This document shows, piece after piece, positions 6,336 through 13,392 of a DNA stretch of 23,090 nucleotides (the stretch's first letter is position 1; each line of letters opens with the position of its first letter). The notes under the pieces are model-generated. The model was not told the origin of the DNA and did no database searches. It saw only the letters and a program-made list of their open reading frames with translations. The position numbers were made by a program, and so were the translations under genes. The DNA comes from a virus: IMG/VR virus record IMGVR_UViG_3300037010_000522, positions 1 through 23,090 of that record. One strand, 5' to 3'.

Positions 6336-6449
6336 ATGTGCATCGTAATCTTCATAATCGTAGGCTTCCTGATCTTCGTGCCTCCAGTTGGAGTACTCTT
6401 GTTACTGATGCTGGTGATCGCAGCGTGTGCCAAATTCCTTTTCAAGTGA
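6336..6449 (+). CDS. Tiny hydrophobic membrane protein
   Basis: A 37-residue protein, hydrophobic from residue 2 to 32 (CIVIFIIVGFLIFVPPVGVL and onward) and broken by PP, so it could form one long or two short helices. It has a short basic end. AAGGGG upstream supports ATG 6336. No family is recognised. Confidence 0.55.
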   Translation: MCIVIFIIVGFLIFVPPVGVLLLLMLVIAACAKFLFK

Positions 6450-6612
6450 CACCGGCGCCGGTTTGGGGCGCCATGCCCCGCGTATGGCGCGGCATTCAAC
6501 TGGGCCCCAGACCGCCTCAGGCGCGGCTCTGCGGTGTGGGGCGTAGGGGTGTGCTGTGGGGCCGCCCGGCCCGCCACGGTGCCTCTATGGGCCTGTGTTA
6601 AGGACCAAAAGG
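6450..6612 (+). other. GC-rich structured non-coding stretch
   Basis: No convincing gene is present. The sequence holds a perfect 12-base palindrome (6451-6462), a GCGCCAT/ATGGCGC stem (6468-6474 with 6484-6490), and a long hairpin pairing 6504-6515 with 6531-6542 with a single G-G mismatch. It separates one operon from the promoter at 6613-6648. It could be a terminator region or a small structured RNA. Confidence 0.5.
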
Positions 6613-6648
6613 TTGATTTGGCGCCGATATTATTGATGCCGTATGCTT
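6613..6648 (+). promoter_or_regulatory. Promoter
   Basis: GTTGAT (6613-6618) directly abuts TTGGCG (6619-6624), and an 18-base spacer leads to TATGCT (6643-6648). AAAGGTTGA at this site is shared with the promoter at 3120-3165. A GGGCC/GGCCC leader hairpin follows at about 6655-6668, then AAGGGGA before ATG 6683. Confidence 0.6.
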
Positions 6649-6682
6649 TAGGTGGGCCAAGCGGCCCTAGAAGGGGATAATC

Positions 6683-6910
6683 ATGGAAACGACTGGCACG
6701 CCAAGAGAACCGGAGTTCAATCAGGCCATCACCCAAACTTCAAGCGGCTTTGCCTCCAAGTGCTGCTACGATGACGCCGCTCCCCGCAAGGGGCCGAGTT
6801 TCCGGTATAACCCGGCCACTTACCGATACGAGCCACAGCTTGTTTCCTTCACAGACTTCGACAAGTCATTCCTTGCGCAGATTGGGTGGGATGCCTCGAG
6901 GGTCAAGTGA
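6683..6910 (+). CDS. Hypothetical protein
   Basis: A 75-residue protein (METTGTPREPEFNQAITQTS...), polar with several Tyr, Phe and Pro residues. AAGGGGA supports the start. It is first in its operon. No family is recognised. Confidence 0.7.
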   Translation: METTGTPREPEFNQAITQTSSGFASKCCYDDAAPRKGPSFRYNPATYRYEPQLVSFTDFDKSFLAQIGWDASRVK

Positions 6911-7062
6911 TTATCTTCTGGATAATTCTTCTGTGCCTACTACTGGGGTTCAGATTGCCAGCTATCATGGTAATACTTGGGCTGATAATGCTTGGCTCCT
7001 TGGTGAAATTTCTGGCCGCAGGGCTGCCCAGCATGAGTATCAGGGGCAGGGGCCGCAATTGA
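6907..7062 (+). CDS. Small membrane protein (GTG start)
   Basis: A 51-residue protein beginning at GTG 6907, overlapping the preceding stop. Two hydrophobic helices are likely, at about residues 2-15 and 19-40, followed by a basic tail (SIRGRGRN). GAGGG upstream acts as ribosome binding site. It belongs to the same class of tiny membrane proteins as those at 4712-5158 and 6336. Confidence 0.5.
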   Translation: MIIFWIILLCLLLGFRLPAIMVILGLIMLGSLVKFLAAGLPSMSIRGRGRN

Positions 7063-7074
7063 GGCAAAATAGAA

Positions 7075-7103
7075 TTGCGTTGGGTAATGGCGACATTTAT
7101 GCT
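7075..7103 (+). promoter_or_regulatory. Promoter with leader hairpin
   Basis: TTGCGT (7075-7080), a 17-base spacer and TATGCT (7098-7103) fit a sigma70-type promoter. The transcript would start with a tight hairpin, TGGGCA (7110-7115) with TGCCCA (7119-7124), followed by AAGGAG (7128-7133) before ATG 7141. Confidence 0.6.
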
Positions 7104-7140
7104 TGCATATGGGCACGGTGCCCACACAAGGAGACCGGCA

Positions 7141-7389
7141 ATGAGCCACGACTTGATCGCCCGCAACTCGAAGTCTAGAGTTCGCGGGCCTGTGTTCTTT
7201 GTCGGTATTGCCAAGCCCACGAACGGGCACGGTGGTTCTGATGAAGGTGCCAGGAACATCTATAGGATGGGCCGGGTCTATGGAACCATCCTTTACGCAG
7301 AGGAAGTGTTCTTCCTTCCGCTTACAACGAAACCCAGCATCACGCCATGCGACTGTGCAGATTGCAGGAACGCGGTGGCCCATGTCTGA
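7141..7389 (+). CDS. Hypothetical protein
   Basis: An 82-residue protein (MSHDLIARNSKSRVRGPVFF...) with a C-terminal CDCADC cluster that may bind metal. AAGGAG at 7128-7133 fixes the start at ATG 7141; the in-frame ATG at 7075 coincides with the promoter. It overlaps the next gene by eight bases. No family is recognised. Confidence 0.7.
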   Translation: MSHDLIARNSKSRVRGPVFFVGIAKPTNGHGGSDEGARNIYRMGRVYGTILYAEEVFFLPLTTKPSITPCDCADCRNAVAHV

Positions 7390-7756
7390 GACATGTGTTC
7401 TTTACACGACTAAGGTGTGCCACGAGCGAGTCAAGGTCGGCAGTATCCTTTGTAGCACGATGCGTGGCGCACTCCTGAAAGTAATTGAGGTCCGCACTAA
7501 TGGGGGCCTCCTGGCCGAGACCTACGGAGGATTCCTTCACGGGCGCATCTCCCCCGCAGTCAAACCACGCCGGACGGCACTGATCCAGCCTTATTCTGAC
7601 AGTGCCAAGATCTACAATGTCCCGAGTGGTGATGGCAAGGTGCTCAGCGGAGAAATGTTCTGCTGCTACCGCCATGTCACCTTAGTTCCAGTGGCAGAAG
7701 TCACACGCACCTTCCTCGACGATGGTTCTGTCCTCATCAACAGCAGTATTCTATAG
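7382..7756 (+). CDS. Hypothetical protein
   Basis: A 124-residue protein (MSETCVLYTTKVCHERVKVG...), mostly beta-like with hydrophobic strands separated by Gly-rich turns, and several Cys. ATG 7382 lies inside the end of the preceding gene, so translation is coupled. The open frame extends upstream to 7199, but that part overlaps a real gene and has no ribosome binding site. No family is recognised. Confidence 0.65.
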   Translation: MSETCVLYTTKVCHERVKVGSILCSTMRGALLKVIEVRTNGGLLAETYGGFLHGRISPAVKPRRTALIQPYSDSAKIYNVPSGDGKVLSGEMFCCYRHVTLVPVAEVTRTFLDDGSVLINSSIL

Positions 7757-7765
7757 GAGCCCAGT

Positions 7766-7954
7766 GTGCATATCCACGAAAGCATCACCCCCGAACGAGT
7801 TGCAGAAATGGCTAAAAGAGACGACTGCGAAGGCATCTGCATCGCCTGTGGTGAGGATGCCTGCGGGGTTGAACCCGACGCGCGGAACTACGAGTGCGAG
7901 TGCTGCGGGGCGCACAAGGTGTTCGGTGCAGAAGAACTTCTTTTCATTGTTTGA
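7766..7954 (+). CDS. Small zinc-ribbon phage protein
   Basis: A 62-residue protein with CIACGEDACGVEPDARNYEC followed by ECCG. The two CxxC-type pairs separated by GVEPDAR look like a zinc ribbon. From general knowledge this pattern is very common among small phage proteins of unknown function. AGGAG at 7754-7758 supports GTG 7766. Confidence 0.75.
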   Translation: MHIHESITPERVAEMAKRDDCEGICIACGEDACGVEPDARNYECECCGAHKVFGAEELLFIV

Positions 7955-7963
7955 GGGGCGTAA

Positions 7964-8161
7964 ATGGATAAGATCTTCCACATCCACGGGTGGGCGTCAG
8001 ACGGAAAGCCGCTTATTCGGCATGGGACTGAGATCATGGGCGCGGCTCTCGGTAAGAAAGACCGAGCAACTCTGGCTTCGCTTAAAGTTGGGGAATCCTT
8101 CACCCCTTTGTTCACAACCCTGTCAGGTAAGATCGCCTACCGTGTGGAGCGTGTCCAGTGA
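7964..8161 (+). CDS. Hypothetical protein
   Basis: A 65-residue protein (MDKIFHIHGWASDGKPLIRH...), apparently a small beta-rich domain ending KIAYRVERVQ. GAGGGG upstream supports ATG 7964. Its stop overlaps the GTG start of the RadC-like gene, so the two are probably coupled. No family is recognised. Confidence 0.65.
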   Translation: MDKIFHIHGWASDGKPLIRHGTEIMGAALGKKDRATLASLKVGESFTPLFTTLSGKIAYRVERVQ

Positions 8162-8787
8162 AGACTCCCTCTGTCCATGAACAAATCAGAGCCTATGGGG
8201 GAGAGACACTGTCAAATGAACAGATCATTGATCTGTTGCTCCCAGGTATGGGGCCGGGGCATCTGGGCGCATGGCGCCTCAGCGAACTCATTAGCATGAG
8301 TGGACAGCAGCTTGTGGAAGAGTGCGAGCTAACGAAGCTCCAAGCATCGCGGATCGTAGCTCTTGGTGAATTCGTCCGCAGGTGTGGCGCCCCCTCAAAA
8401 CACGCTTGCATCAATACTCCCCGGTTGGCCGGAGAATATCTACTTCCGAAAGCTAAGGGTTTGACAGAGGAGGTATTCGGTGTCGTGTGCCTTAACTCCA
8501 GAGCGCGCGTTATATCTGATCGCATTGTCTCAAAGGGAACGTCTACGGGGACTCTCGTTGGACCACGCGAAGTTCTTAGAGAAGCGCTTCTTAGAGGGGC
8601 CGTGTCCGTGCTCGTGTGGCACAACCATCCGAGCGGCGATCCAAGCCCTAGCCGAGAAGACATATCTCTCACGCGACGTCTCCGCGCAGGATGCGATGCT
8701 ATCGGAGTTCCTCTTGCGGACCACATCATTGTGGGCGAAGACACCTACCACAGTTTCAGATCCTCGGAGGGCTGGGATGTTAGATGA
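8158..8787 (+). CDS. radC: RadC-like JAMM-domain protein
   Basis: A 209-residue, full-length RadC/UPF0758-type protein. Residues 1-80 are a helical region (LSNEQIIDLLLPGMGPG ... LTKLQASRIVALGEF). Residues 90-209 hold the JAB1/MPN fold with a complete metal-binding signature: HNHPSGDPSPSREDI (His155, His157, Ser165, Asp168) and a likely catalytic Glu105. The biochemical role of RadC proteins is not settled; the old link to DNA repair is disputed, and they are frequent on mobile elements and phages. The start is GTG 8158, overlapping the preceding stop. Given its position among accessory genes, a role against host defence or in DNA processing is possible but unproven. Confidence 0.88.
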   Translation: MKTPSVHEQIRAYGGETLSNEQIIDLLLPGMGPGHLGAWRLSELISMSGQQLVEECELTKLQASRIVALGEFVRRCGAPSKHACINTPRLAGEYLLPKAKGLTEEVFGVVCLNSRARVISDRIVSKGTSTGTLVGPREVLREALLRGAVSVLVWHNHPSGDPSPSREDISLTRRLRAGCDAIGVPLADHIIVGEDTYHSFRSSEGWDVR

Positions 8788-9190
8788 ACGCTTCAAACTT
8801 AAATGCAAGCTCATGGCCACACTGAGGGCTGGAACATGGAAGCCTGATGGTCGTGAGAACGGCTATTTTGAGCTGGATCTAATTAGGGCGCTTCAAGCAG
8901 CCACCGATATAATGAGTATGGCGGAGAAAACAGAGTCGAAAGCAGAAAAGAAACCAGAGCCCCAGCATCCAACCATCAAAGAGAAGCTGCGTGGGGACAC
9001 AATTCGTATCCAGCGCGTAGACCAATATGGCGTGCGTGGGACGTCTATTCCTGTGTGGGCGCGTGAGGCTATCCTGAAGGAAGGTATCGGCCTACTCGCG
9101 AATAATATCTGTATGCGTTTTCCAGCCAGTCTATATTCTCGCGTCGCCATAGAAGAGCAAGCATACCTGCTGAAGCAGCTTGGCCTGTAA
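8777..9190 (+). CDS. Hypothetical protein
   Basis: A 137-residue protein beginning MLDERFKLKCKLMATLRAGT, with a Lys/Glu-rich linker in the middle (EKTESKAEKKPEPQH) and a C-terminal globular part (IPVWAREAILKEGIGLLANN...). GGAGG at 8766-8770 supports ATG 8777. The frame stays open back to 8480 inside radC, but that part is treated as shadow. No family is recognised. It is the last gene before the structured gap. Confidence 0.7.
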   Translation: MLDERFKLKCKLMATLRAGTWKPDGRENGYFELDLIRALQAATDIMSMAEKTESKAEKKPEPQHPTIKEKLRGDTIRIQRVDQYGVRGTSIPVWAREAILKEGIGLLANNICMRFPASLYSRVAIEEQAYLLKQLGL

Positions 9191-9304
9191 AGCGGGGCCG
9201 CAGAGCGCGTCAGGGTTGGGCCATGGCTGGGCGGCGTGCCCAACATGGCCCAAAGCCTTGAGCGGGCGCCTGAGCGCATCGGGGCGCGGTCCCATTTGCG
9301 GCCC
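9191..9304 (+). other. Structured non-coding gap with strong hairpin
   Basis: No gene is supported here. TTGGGCCATG (9216-9225) pairs perfectly with CATGGCCCAA (9244-9253), and an inner GGGC/GCCC (9229-9232 with 9238-9241) extends the structure. Further GC-rich inverted repeats follow to about 9290. There is no T-tract. It may end the accessory operon or be a small RNA or origin-associated element. Confidence 0.5.
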
Positions 9305-9333
9305 TTGCGCTTTACCGTGGCAGGGCTTAACAT
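9305..9333 (+). promoter_or_regulatory. Promoter of the TTGCGC class
   Basis: CCTTGCGC with the hexamer at 9305-9310, a 17-base spacer and TAACAT (9328-9333). The same CCTTGCGC element with 17 or 18 spacing precedes 13393 and 19700. It would drive the replication block. Confidence 0.5.
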
Positions 9334-9369
9334 TACCTTCCGGCCATTTATGCAGCTATAGGGGTTAGC

Positions 9370-11415
9370 ATGAGTAATAAGCTCCAAACCAGTGACGATG
9401 TCATGGTCGAAATGCTTGACAAAATTAGAAAATCAGGCCTAACTGAAAAGCACGCCGCTCGGCTTGGGTTCGACACATATACGGCCCAGGAGGCTCTAAC
9501 CTCCAACCTGCCCTTTCCCAAGGCTGGGTTCAAGATCCCTTACTTTGACTTAGCTGGCAACGAAACAAAATTCTGGCGCTTCCGTTATCTTGAGTCTACC
9601 CTAAACGCTTGGGACAAAGCGACTGGTAGGAAGGAAATGCGCTACTGTCAGCCAAAAGGCTCGTTGAACGAGTTATACCTGCCCCCTCTAGTTAACTGGG
9701 CCAAGATAGCTGGAGATACAACGGTCGCAGTTATCATTACGGAGGGGGAATTGAAGGCAGCCTGCGCCTGCGCCGCTGGGTTCCCCACCATCGGGCTAGG
9801 AGGAGTCTGGTGCTTCAGGTCGTCTGCAAATCACATGCACCTGCTTCCGATGTTTGATGAATTCAAATGGGAGCAGCGAACAGTCTTCATCTGCTATGAC
9901 TCCGACGCCGCTGTGAATACGAAAGTTATGGCCGCAGAGAACGCCCTGGCCCGCGAACTAACCCTGCTAGGAGCCGTGCCCTTCGTCGTTCGCCTGCCCC
10001 AAACATCCCCGCCTCTTAAAACGGGGCTTGATGATTATTTAGTTGAGGAAGGGGTGGAGGCACTGAAGGTCGCGCTGCAAGAAGGTGTGGAATGGCGGGC
10101 CGCTAAAGAACTATTCAAACTCAACGAAGAAGTGGTGTATGTCAGAGATCCTGGTGTCATCCTTCGGCTTGATAACATGCAGAAAATGACACCCATGAGT
10201 TTCACTAACCATGCCTACGCGAACCGCCGGTATTTTGAGGAAGTAATCGGCGCCAAAGGCGTGAAGCTAGTAGAACGAAGCGCCCCAGCAGAATGGATGA
10301 AGTGGCCCCTTCGCGCAGAAGTTGCCCGCTGTGTCTACAAACCGGGTGAAGACCACTTCTACAAAGGGGCGATGAATACATGGCCCGGATGGGGCTGCTA
10401 CCCCGCTGAGGGATCTGTCCAGCCGTGGGAAGAGCTCATGGAATATATGTTCAATGTTGAAGACATCCCAGAACGCGCCAAAGATCGCAAGTGGTTTGAG
10501 CAATGGCTGGCATATCCACTTCAACATCCAGGAGAAAAGCTCTATACCGCCGCAGTTTTCTGGGGAACAAGGCATGGCACAGGCAAGTCACTGATCGGCT
10601 ATTCCATGATCAAGATTTATGGGAAAAATGGAACTGAGATTGGCGACCGTGACCTTCATGCTTCGTTCAATGAGTGTATGGAAAATAAGCAGTTCATCAT
10701 GGGAGAGGAGATAACGGGCGGGGATAAGCGGGCCGTGGCTGATCACATGAAGTCAATGATCACCCAAAAGCAGCTCAGATTGAATGTCAAATACATCCCA
10801 AGCTATACGATTGACGATTGCATCAATTATTACTTCACAAGTAACCACCCCGACGCATTCTTCCTAGAGGATACGGATCGTCGGTTTTTTATTCACGAAA
10901 TAAATGCGCCGCCGAAGCCGTTCAAGTTCTATTCCGACTACATGACTTGGCTGAACGGCAGCGGTGCCAACGCATTGTTTGACTATCTATTGAAGATCGA
11001 CTGCTCAGACTTCAATCCGCAGGGCGCCGCCCCCATGACAGTGTCTAAGCAAGAAATGATTGATAATGGCAAGAGTGATATTGCCGCATGGGTCGCGCTA
11101 CTTAAAGATCAGCCCGATTATGTGACGCGACTTGGCGGTGTGACCTTGAAACATCGTCTTTGGTCCGCCACAGAACTTCATTCAATATACGATAAGGATG
11201 GGCGCGGCAAGACGACAGTGGGAGGCATGGCGCGAGAATTGGCGAGGGCGGGTATTGAGAAAGCTGCGGAAGGGGCGAATATTTTCACTGACCATGGTAT
11301 GCAGAAACTGTGGATTATCAGGCCGATTCCCCACACGGTATCCCCCGCTGAGTTGTCTGAAATGTATCTCACAGAACGGGGGATTGCGTGCAAGAAAACT
11401 ACTACAAAGTTCTAG
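9370..11415 (+). CDS. Phage primase-helicase (TOPRIM-like + SF3 ATPase)
   Basis: A 681-residue replication protein. The N-terminal part (about 100-240) is a DUF3854-type TOPRIM-like domain with ITEGE (Glu125) and CYDSDA (Asp177, Asp179), which would bind metal for primer synthesis. The C-terminal part (about 360-560) is a D5/DUF5906-type superfamily 3 helicase ATPase: Walker A GTRHGTGKS (Lys406), a Walker B-like FIMGEE, and a sensor region with YYFTSNHPDAF. It probably unwinds DNA and primes synthesis for the polymerase at 15103. No N-terminal zinc-binding domain is visible. The start is ATG 9370 after a weak GGGG. The end overlaps the DnaJ-like gene by 28 bases. Confidence 0.85.
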   Translation: MSNKLQTSDDVMVEMLDKIRKSGLTEKHAARLGFDTYTAQEALTSNLPFPKAGFKIPYFDLAGNETKFWRFRYLESTLNAWDKATGRKEMRYCQPKGSLNELYLPPLVNWAKIAGDTTVAVIITEGELKAACACAAGFPTIGLGGVWCFRSSANHMHLLPMFDEFKWEQRTVFICYDSDAAVNTKVMAAENALARELTLLGAVPFVVRLPQTSPPLKTGLDDYLVEEGVEALKVALQEGVEWRAAKELFKLNEEVVYVRDPGVILRLDNMQKMTPMSFTNHAYANRRYFEEVIGAKGVKLVERSAPAEWMKWPLRAEVARCVYKPGEDHFYKGAMNTWPGWGCYPAEGSVQPWEELMEYMFNVEDIPERAKDRKWFEQWLAYPLQHPGEKLYTAAVFWGTRHGTGKSLIGYSMIKIYGKNGTEIGDRDLHASFNECMENKQFIMGEEITGGDKRAVADHMKSMITQKQLRLNVKYIPSYTIDDCINYYFTSNHPDAFFLEDTDRRFFIHEINAPPKPFKFYSDYMTWLNGSGANALFDYLLKIDCSDFNPQGAAPMTVSKQEMIDNGKSDIAAWVALLKDQPDYVTRLGGVTLKHRLWSATELHSIYDKDGRGKTTVGGMARELARAGIEKAAEGANIFTDHGMQKLWIIRPIPHTVSPAELSEMYLTERGIACKKTTTKF

Positions 11416-11720
11416 GAGTTCCGCCATCCGCTGAAGTGTCAGAGATCAGAGAAGCCTACTGGAATATCGCCAAGGCAAACCACCCCGATCTAAATCCTAG
11501 TGGGGCAGATATCATGTCTGCTGCCACAGAAGCCTACGGCGTTCTATCTGATGATAAGAAACGCCTCCGCTATGACAGGTTGCTGGACTTTACCATGACT
11601 AAGTGCCCTGAGTGCTCTGGTCGTGGAACGACTCTGCGAGTGACTGGCTTCAGTGCAGTGGGCGCTCGTATTGAGAAATGTAAAGCCTGCAACGGGGAAG
11701 GATATGGAAATAAAGGCTAA
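11388..11720 (+). CDS. DnaJ-like co-chaperone with zinc-finger repeats
   Basis: A 110-residue protein with a J domain at residues 4-65 containing the essential HPD (32-34), followed by CPECSGRG (73-80) and CKACNGEG (98-105). These are two of the four CxxCxGxG repeats of a full DnaJ zinc domain. It lacks the Gly/Phe linker and the substrate-binding domain. It could recruit host DnaK to a phage complex, for example to remodel replication proteins as lambda does with host DnaJ. That function is inference. The start is GTG 11388, inside the primase-helicase gene. Confidence 0.85.
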   Translation: MQENYYKVLGVPPSAEVSEIREAYWNIAKANHPDLNPSGADIMSAATEAYGVLSDDKKRLRYDRLLDFTMTKCPECSGRGTTLRVTGFSAVGARIEKCKACNGEGYGNKG

Positions 11721-12096
11721 GTTTCTTTCTAAGATAAGGATTAAAGGAGATTGCTGGCTGTGGGTCGGGGCACTGACAGACGATGGCTATGGATTAGTTA
11801 GCATAGATGGAACAAGCAAGCGCGCTCACCGTGTTGTCTTCGAAGAACAGGTTAGAAAACTTTCCTCAAAGGAACTCCTGTCTGCGACTTGCAGTAACAG
11901 GAATTGTGTCAACCCCGATCATATGGAGATCATATCGCCAGAGACCCTTCGTCGCAGAAATCAAGCCGCGCACAACGCAACTCTTTCTCAACTGTGCTCT
12001 AAAGGGCATGAGTTAGATGAGAACCGTAAGTGTCGGATATGCGCCAATGACTACATGCGCGACTACATGCGCCGACGGCGCAAAGAAGCAAAATAG
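11704..12096 (+). CDS. HNH endonuclease
   Basis: A 130-residue HNH-family nuclease of the phage homing type: CWLWVGALTDDGYG, then AHRVVFEE (His42), CSNRNCVNPDHM (Cys63, Cys68, Asn70, His73). Its C-terminal tail has another four Cys (CSKGHELDENRKCRICANDY) and a basic end. Free-standing HNH genes of this kind are usually selfish mobile elements between phage genes. It overlaps the end of the DnaJ-like gene, and ATG 11704 follows AAGG. Its insertion between primase-helicase and ligase genes fits a homing history. Confidence 0.85.
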   Translation: MEIKAKFLSKIRIKGDCWLWVGALTDDGYGLVSIDGTSKRAHRVVFEEQVRKLSSKELLSATCSNRNCVNPDHMEIISPETLRRRNQAAHNATLSQLCSKGHELDENRKCRICANDYMRDYMRRRRKEAK

Positions 12097-12098
12097 AG

Positions 12099-12128
12099 TT
12101 GGCGCGGAAACCAAACGAGCAGTATAAT
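12099..12128 (+). promoter_or_regulatory. Promoter
   Basis: TTGGCG (12099-12104), an 18-base spacer and a perfect TATAAT (12123-12128) lie just after the HNH gene. The same -35 and spacer occur at 6619-6648. It would serve the small gene at 12149 and the ligase. Confidence 0.6.
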
Positions 12129-12148
12129 ATATTAAGGGGCTGGGCACC

Positions 12149-12370
12149 ATGGACGAAGCAGTCAGAACCTCTCTGGTAGAAGTATCACTGGCTATCAACG
12201 TATGTGAAATGAAACTTGAGCACCTTTCTCGGTCAATGGTTGGGAGGTCCTACCATGAAAAAGAAATAGCCCAAGAACTTCGGCAGTGCCGAGCGCGTAT
12301 AGACGGGCTGGTTCAGCCGGTCACACAGACAAACACCCAAGTGACAGAAGCACAGTCAAAAAACTTGTAG
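12149..12370 (+). CDS. Hypothetical helical protein
   Basis: A 73-residue helical protein (MDEAVRTSLVEVSLAINVCE...) with a Thr/Gln-rich C-terminus. AGGGG about 10 bases upstream supports ATG 12149. It precedes the ligase by 10 bases and is probably cotranscribed with it. No family is recognised. Confidence 0.65.
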   Translation: MDEAVRTSLVEVSLAINVCEMKLEHLSRSMVGRSYHEKEIAQELRQCRARIDGLVQPVTQTNTQVTEAQSKNL

Positions 12371-12380
12371 AGGATAAAGC

Positions 12381-13298
12381 ATGGCAATCAGGGGAATGAA
12401 GGCGGCCACCGCGCCCATGGATCTTCGCAAGATACGTCTTCCGAAGTATGGCAGCACTAAGATCAATGGTGTGCGCGGAATCGTTGTTGATGGTGTGTTG
12501 ATGAGCTACAACATGAAGCCCATCGTAAACGACTTCACCCAGGCCATGTTCGGCAGGCCGGAATTAAATGGCTTCGATGGAGAAATTGTGGTCGGGGCCC
12601 CAAACGACCACAATTCACTTCGCAACACAATGAGCGCCATCACTAGGCACCACGGGGAATGCGATGTTCATTTTCATATCTTTGATAATTATCTGCTAGA
12701 TGCTGACTACCGTAGCAGGTATGAAAATCTGCTGTGGCAGCGCGACACTGGAAAGTGGCGTGGCGTGTGCGACCGCCTTGTGGTCGTTGAACAGAAAATC
12801 ATCGCAACACACGACGCTCTTGAAGCATTTGAAGAAGATGTCTTGAACCAGGGCTTCGAAGGAATCATGCTGCGCCGTATTGACGGGCGCTACAAGTTCG
12901 GGCGAAGCACCCCTGGCGAAGATGATCTGTGGAAAGTGAAGCGGTTCGTAGACGCAGAGGCTGTGATAATCGGGTTCGAGGAGGGAATGCACAATGCCAA
13001 CGAACTTCAAGTGAACGAGCTGGGCAAGGCCAAACGGACTTCCCACAAAGAAAACAAAGTCCCAAAAGGCACGCTCGGGGGACTGCTGGTTATCGGAATA
13101 AACGGCCATTACAAGGGAGTTGAATACCGAGTCGGCATCGGATTCGATCAGCTAACCGCCCAAGAAATCTGGGACAATCAGGTCACCTGGATGGGAAAGA
13201 TCATCAAGGTGAAATACTTTCCAGTGGGAAACCTCAACAAACCGGCCCATACTTCCTTCGAAGGAGAGTTCTTGGGGGAGCGGCCCGAGGGAATGTGA
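12381..13298 (+). CDS. ATP-dependent DNA ligase
   Basis: A 305-residue ligase that seals nicks in duplex DNA using ATP. Nucleotidyltransferase motifs are visible: motif I TKINGVR with the adenylated Lys27, FDGE near residue 66, HIFDN (motif III), EGIMLR (motif IV) and LWKVKR (motif V). They are followed by an OB-fold region. Motif I usually reads KxDGxR, and here Asp is replaced by Asn. It lacks large accessory domains, as is common for phage ligases. It probably joins Okazaki fragments for the phage polymerase. AGGA precedes ATG 12381. Confidence 0.9.
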   Translation: MAIRGMKAATAPMDLRKIRLPKYGSTKINGVRGIVVDGVLMSYNMKPIVNDFTQAMFGRPELNGFDGEIVVGAPNDHNSLRNTMSAITRHHGECDVHFHIFDNYLLDADYRSRYENLLWQRDTGKWRGVCDRLVVVEQKIIATHDALEAFEEDVLNQGFEGIMLRRIDGRYKFGRSTPGEDDLWKVKRFVDAEAVIIGFEEGMHNANELQVNELGKAKRTSHKENKVPKGTLGGLLVIGINGHYKGVEYRVGIGFDQLTAQEIWDNQVTWMGKIIKVKYFPVGNLNKPAHTSFEGEFLGERPEGM

Positions 13299-13326
13299 GA
13301 CGCAGCAACTTTGAGGGCATCTGGCC

Positions 13327-13356
13327 TTGCGCATGAGCGTAAGGAGCCCCTACACT
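13327..13356 (+). promoter_or_regulatory. Promoter of the TTGCGC class with leader hairpin
   Basis: CCTTGCGC (hexamer 13327-13332), an 18-base spacer and TACACT (13351-13356). A GCCC/GGGC hairpin (13365-13368 with 13373-13376) follows, then GGAGG (13383-13387). TTTGAG lies further upstream at 13310-13315. Confidence 0.55.
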
Positions 13357-13392
13357 TACCCATGGCCCAAACGGGCATACTTGGAGGGCCTC

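Noticed and set aside
6338-6601. 87-residue + strand frame
   Set aside because: It overlaps the tiny membrane gene out of frame and translates GC-rich inverted repeats; no ribosome binding site.
5951-6736. 261-residue frame on the minus strand
   Set aside because: It runs against several coupled + strand genes and across structured non-coding DNA, with no recognisable motif.
6750-7178. 142-residue + strand frame
   Set aside because: It overlaps three better supported features: the genes at 6683 and 6907 and the promoter at 7075.
8480-8776. Long open frame overlapping radC
   Set aside because: RadC is clearly real in the other frame, and GGAGG supports ATG 8777 as the start.
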